DNA of 40,993 nucleotides from Bacteroidota bacterium (GTDB lineage Bacteria > Bacteroidota > Rhodothermia > Rhodothermales > UBA10348). Positions 38,784 through 40,993 of this stretch are shown piece after piece. Each line of letters opens with the position of its first letter. Within the stretch, counting starts at the first letter, position 1. The notes under the pieces were generated by a model. The model was not told the origin of the DNA, did no database searches, and was given only the letters and a program-made list of their open reading frames with translations. The stretch covers positions 1 to 40,993 of the forward strand of contig JACZYD010000012.1 of assembly GCA_022571255.1 (NCBI GenBank), read 5' to 3'. A program made the translations under genes and the position numbers.

Positions 38784-38858
38784 GATTTGAAGCAGCCAGA
38801 TTTAAAGCCGGACGATTTGAAGCAGCAAGATTTGGAGCAGACAGAATTGAACGAGAAA
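38784..38858 (+). repeat. Five degenerate 15-bp repeats at the N terminus of the molybdopterin oxidoreductase
   Basis: gatttgaagcagcca / gatttaaagccggac / gatttgaagcagcaa / gatttggagcagaca / gaattgaacgagaaa. Confidence 0.85.
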
Positions 38859-40993
38859 CCGTTCGGACTCCCTGAATTTGCCGAGTCCGACAGGACTCCG
38901 GAGAAAGTGGAGATGACCACGGTTTTGCAAGAAGACGGCCGAATGAGTCAGTATCCGCCCGAGGATAAATGGGACGACTGGGTGGAATGGGATGGCAAAC
39001 AATGGCCCCGTAAAGTAGCGAGGCACTACACGCTTGTGCCGACCGTCTGTTTTAACTGCGAAAGTGGCTGCGGACTTCTCGCTTATGTGGATCGAAAGAC
39101 TCTGGAGATCAAAAAATTTGAAGGCAATCCGGCCCATCCGGGAAGCCGGGGTAGAAATTGTGCCAAAGGCCCGGCGACCATCAATCAGGTATACGACCCG
39201 GAACGCATTTTATACCCGCTGAAACGCGTCGGCAAAAGGGGCGAAGGAAAATGGAAACGCATTACGTGGGACGAGGCGCTTGCGGATATCGCCGCGAGGA
39301 TGCGTGAGAGCCGGAAGAAGCGCAGAGACGGAATCATGTATCACGTTGGACGCCCCGGAGAGGACGGTTTCACCAATCGGTGCATTCAGGCCTGGGGCGT
39401 TGACGGGCATAACAGCCACACGAATATCTGCTCCGGAGGAGCCCGCGCGGGTTATGCCTTCTGGGGCGGTTTTGATCGTCCCAGTCCGGACTATGCAAAC
39501 GCTCGCGTCATTCTACTCATCTCAAGTCACCTCGAGACGGGCCACTATTTTAATCCGCACGCCCAGAGGATCATGGAGGCGAAGAAGAAAGGTGCACGGA
39601 TCATCACGCTGGATCCGAGGCTCAGCAACACGGCTTCTAAAAGCGACGTGTGGCTACCCACCTGGCCGGGCAGCGAGGCCACCTTTTTACTCGCCGTGGC
39701 CAACCATCTCATCCAGAATGATCTGTACGACCGGGATTTTGTAAGGCGATGGGTAAACTGGCGCGAGACACTCGATCAATTTCGGGATGGTCGTTTTGGG
39801 GATGTTTCTTTTGCGCTGCCGGTGGACGGCCAGTGGGATCGGATCAAAGATCGTGTGCGCAGGCTGTTTTTTGAAAATTCGTTCGATCTGGCGTCGGATA
39901 AGGAGGAATTTGAACTTTTCCACGAATTACTCAAGGTTCTGTATGCCGAGTTTACCTTTGAGCGCGCCGCGGAGGAGACGCAGGTCCCCATCGAGCGTAT
40001 TCGGGAAGCGGCGGAGATTATTGCCGATTCGGACGGTCGATTGTCCGCCCATACGTGGAGGTCGGCGTCTATTGGGAATCTGGGTGGATGGCAGGTGGCC
40101 CGATGTCTGTTTTTTCTCAATGTCTTGACCGGCAGCGTCGGAACGCGCGGGGGTACATCAGGAAATTCGTGGAATAAGTTTGTTCCAAAACCCTTCGACC
40201 AGCCCCCGGCGTTCAACGCCTGGAATGAGTTGAACCTTCCTCTGGAGTGGCCATTGGCGCATTATGAAATGAGCTTCCTGCTGCCGCATTTCCTTGAAGA
40301 AGGCCGAGGAGACATCGACGTGTATTTCACGCGGGTGTATAACCCGCTCTGGATCAATCCCGACGGGTTCATGTGGATGAAAGCCCTGCAGGACGAAGAA
40401 AAAATACGCTTTCATGTAGCGCTCACTCCAACATGGAACGAGTCGGCCTGGTTCGCAGACTATGTATTACCGATGGGTCACGCCGGCGAACGGCACGATC
40501 TGATGAGTCAGGAAACACATGCAGGACAATGGATAGCCTTTCGTCAACCTGTTCAGCGTATTGCCCGGGAAAGGCTCGGGATACCCGTTCAGTTTACCTA
40601 CGAGAGTAATCCGGGCGAGGTTTGGGAGGAAAACGAATTTTGGATCGAATTATCCGTTCAGATGGACCCGGACGGCAGTCTCGGGATTCGGAAACATTTC
40701 AAAAGCCCTTACCGTGAAGGTGAAATCATTACGGTGGAAGAGTATTACAGGTGGATTTTCGAAAACTCCGTGCCTGGACTGCCGGAGGCGGCCGCGAAAA
40801 AAGGTCTTACCCCGCTAGAATTCATGCGCAGATTCGGCGCCTTCGAGATCACGACCGACGTGTATGCACCATTCGAAAACGTGATTTCCACAGACGGCTG
40901 CTCGGTGGACGAAAATGGCCGCCTGAAGAAGGACAACAAGGTTATTGGATTGATCGTAGACGGCCAGGCACGCGCTGGAGTCGGGACGCCGAG
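38787..40993 (+). CDS. Molybdopterin-dependent oxidoreductase catalytic subunit (partial, runs off window)
   Basis: Open frame to window end, not in ORF track; TTG start 8 nt after ggaggagga; [4Fe-4S] motif CFNCESGCGLLAYVDRKTLEIKKFEGNPAHPGSRGRNCAKG; NICSGGARAGYAFWGGFDRPSPDYANARVILLISSHLETGHYFNP. Confidence 0.9.
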   Translation, partial: MKQPDLKPDDLKQQDLEQTELNEKPFGLPEFAESDRTPEKVEMTTVLQEDGRMSQYPPEDKWDDWVEWDGKQWPRKVARHYTLVPTVCFNCESGCGLLAYVDRKTLEIKKFEGNPAHPGSRGRNCAKGPATINQVYDPERILYPLKRVGKRGEGKWKRITWDEALADIAARMRESRKKRRDGIMYHVGRPGEDGFTNRCIQAWGVDGHNSHTNICSGGARAGYAFWGGFDRPSPDYANARVILLISSHLETGHYFNPHAQRIMEAKKKGARIITLDPRLSNTASKSDVWLPTWPGSEATFLLAVANHLIQNDLYDRDFVRRWVNWRETLDQFRDGRFGDVSFALPVDGQWDRIKDRVRRLFFENSFDLASDKEEFELFHELLKVLYAEFTFERAAEETQVPIERIREAAEIIADSDGRLSAHTWRSASIGNLGGWQVARCLFFLNVLTGSVGTRGGTSGNSWNKFVPKPFDQPPAFNAWNELNLPLEWPLAHYEMSFLLPHFLEEGRGDIDVYFTRVYNPLWINPDGFMWMKALQDEEKIRFHVALTPTWNESAWFADYVLPMGHAGERHDLMSQETHAGQWIAFRQPVQRIARERLGIPVQFTYESNPGEVWEENEFWIELSVQMDPDGSLGIRKHFKSPYREGEIITVEEYYRWIFENSVPGLPEAAAKKGLTPLEFMRRFGAFEITTDVYAPFENVISTDGCSVDENGRLKKDNKVIGLIVDGQARAGVGTP

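Overview
The 41 kb window looks like ordinary chromosomal sequence from a Bacteroidota/FCB-type bacterium. I infer this from two proteins with type IX secretion (T9SS) C-terminal sorting tails and from an rpmB-rpmG-DUF4295 gene block. Both strands are densely coded.

Housekeeping genes: ychF, nusB, comEC, pgi, bL28/bL33/DUF4295, a LolC/E-type permease, an RhlE-type DEAD-box helicase, and tRNA-Cys and tRNA-Pro.

Secreted and peptide/amide-degrading enzymes: M24 and M14 peptidases, an amidohydrolase, an amidase, an MBL-fold hydrolase and a PLP decarboxylase.

Other systems: a HigBA-type toxin-antitoxin pair, a NodU/SxtI-type carbamoyltransferase + SxtJ + DUF5989 cassette, and molybdenum genes (moeA; mobA directly upstream of a fused FeS/NrfD gene and an open-ended molybdopterin oxidoreductase that the ORF track missed).

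The most striking feature is a tRNA-Arg(UCU) gene (16647..17118, minus) interrupted in the anticodon loop by an ORF-less insert of about 398 nt. The insert has group I intron hallmarks: R/S elements forming P7, a P8 hairpin, 5' exon ending in U, and intron ending in G.

Other points of interest: a decayed proB fragment; a membrane-protein pseudogene with an internal TAG; an apparently internally deleted TolB-like ORF; unrelated short tandem repeats (16, 16, 19 and 25 bp periods) lying across gene stop codons; and 15-bp in-frame repeats at two protein N-termini.

All calls come from reading the sequence; no database or folding search was run.
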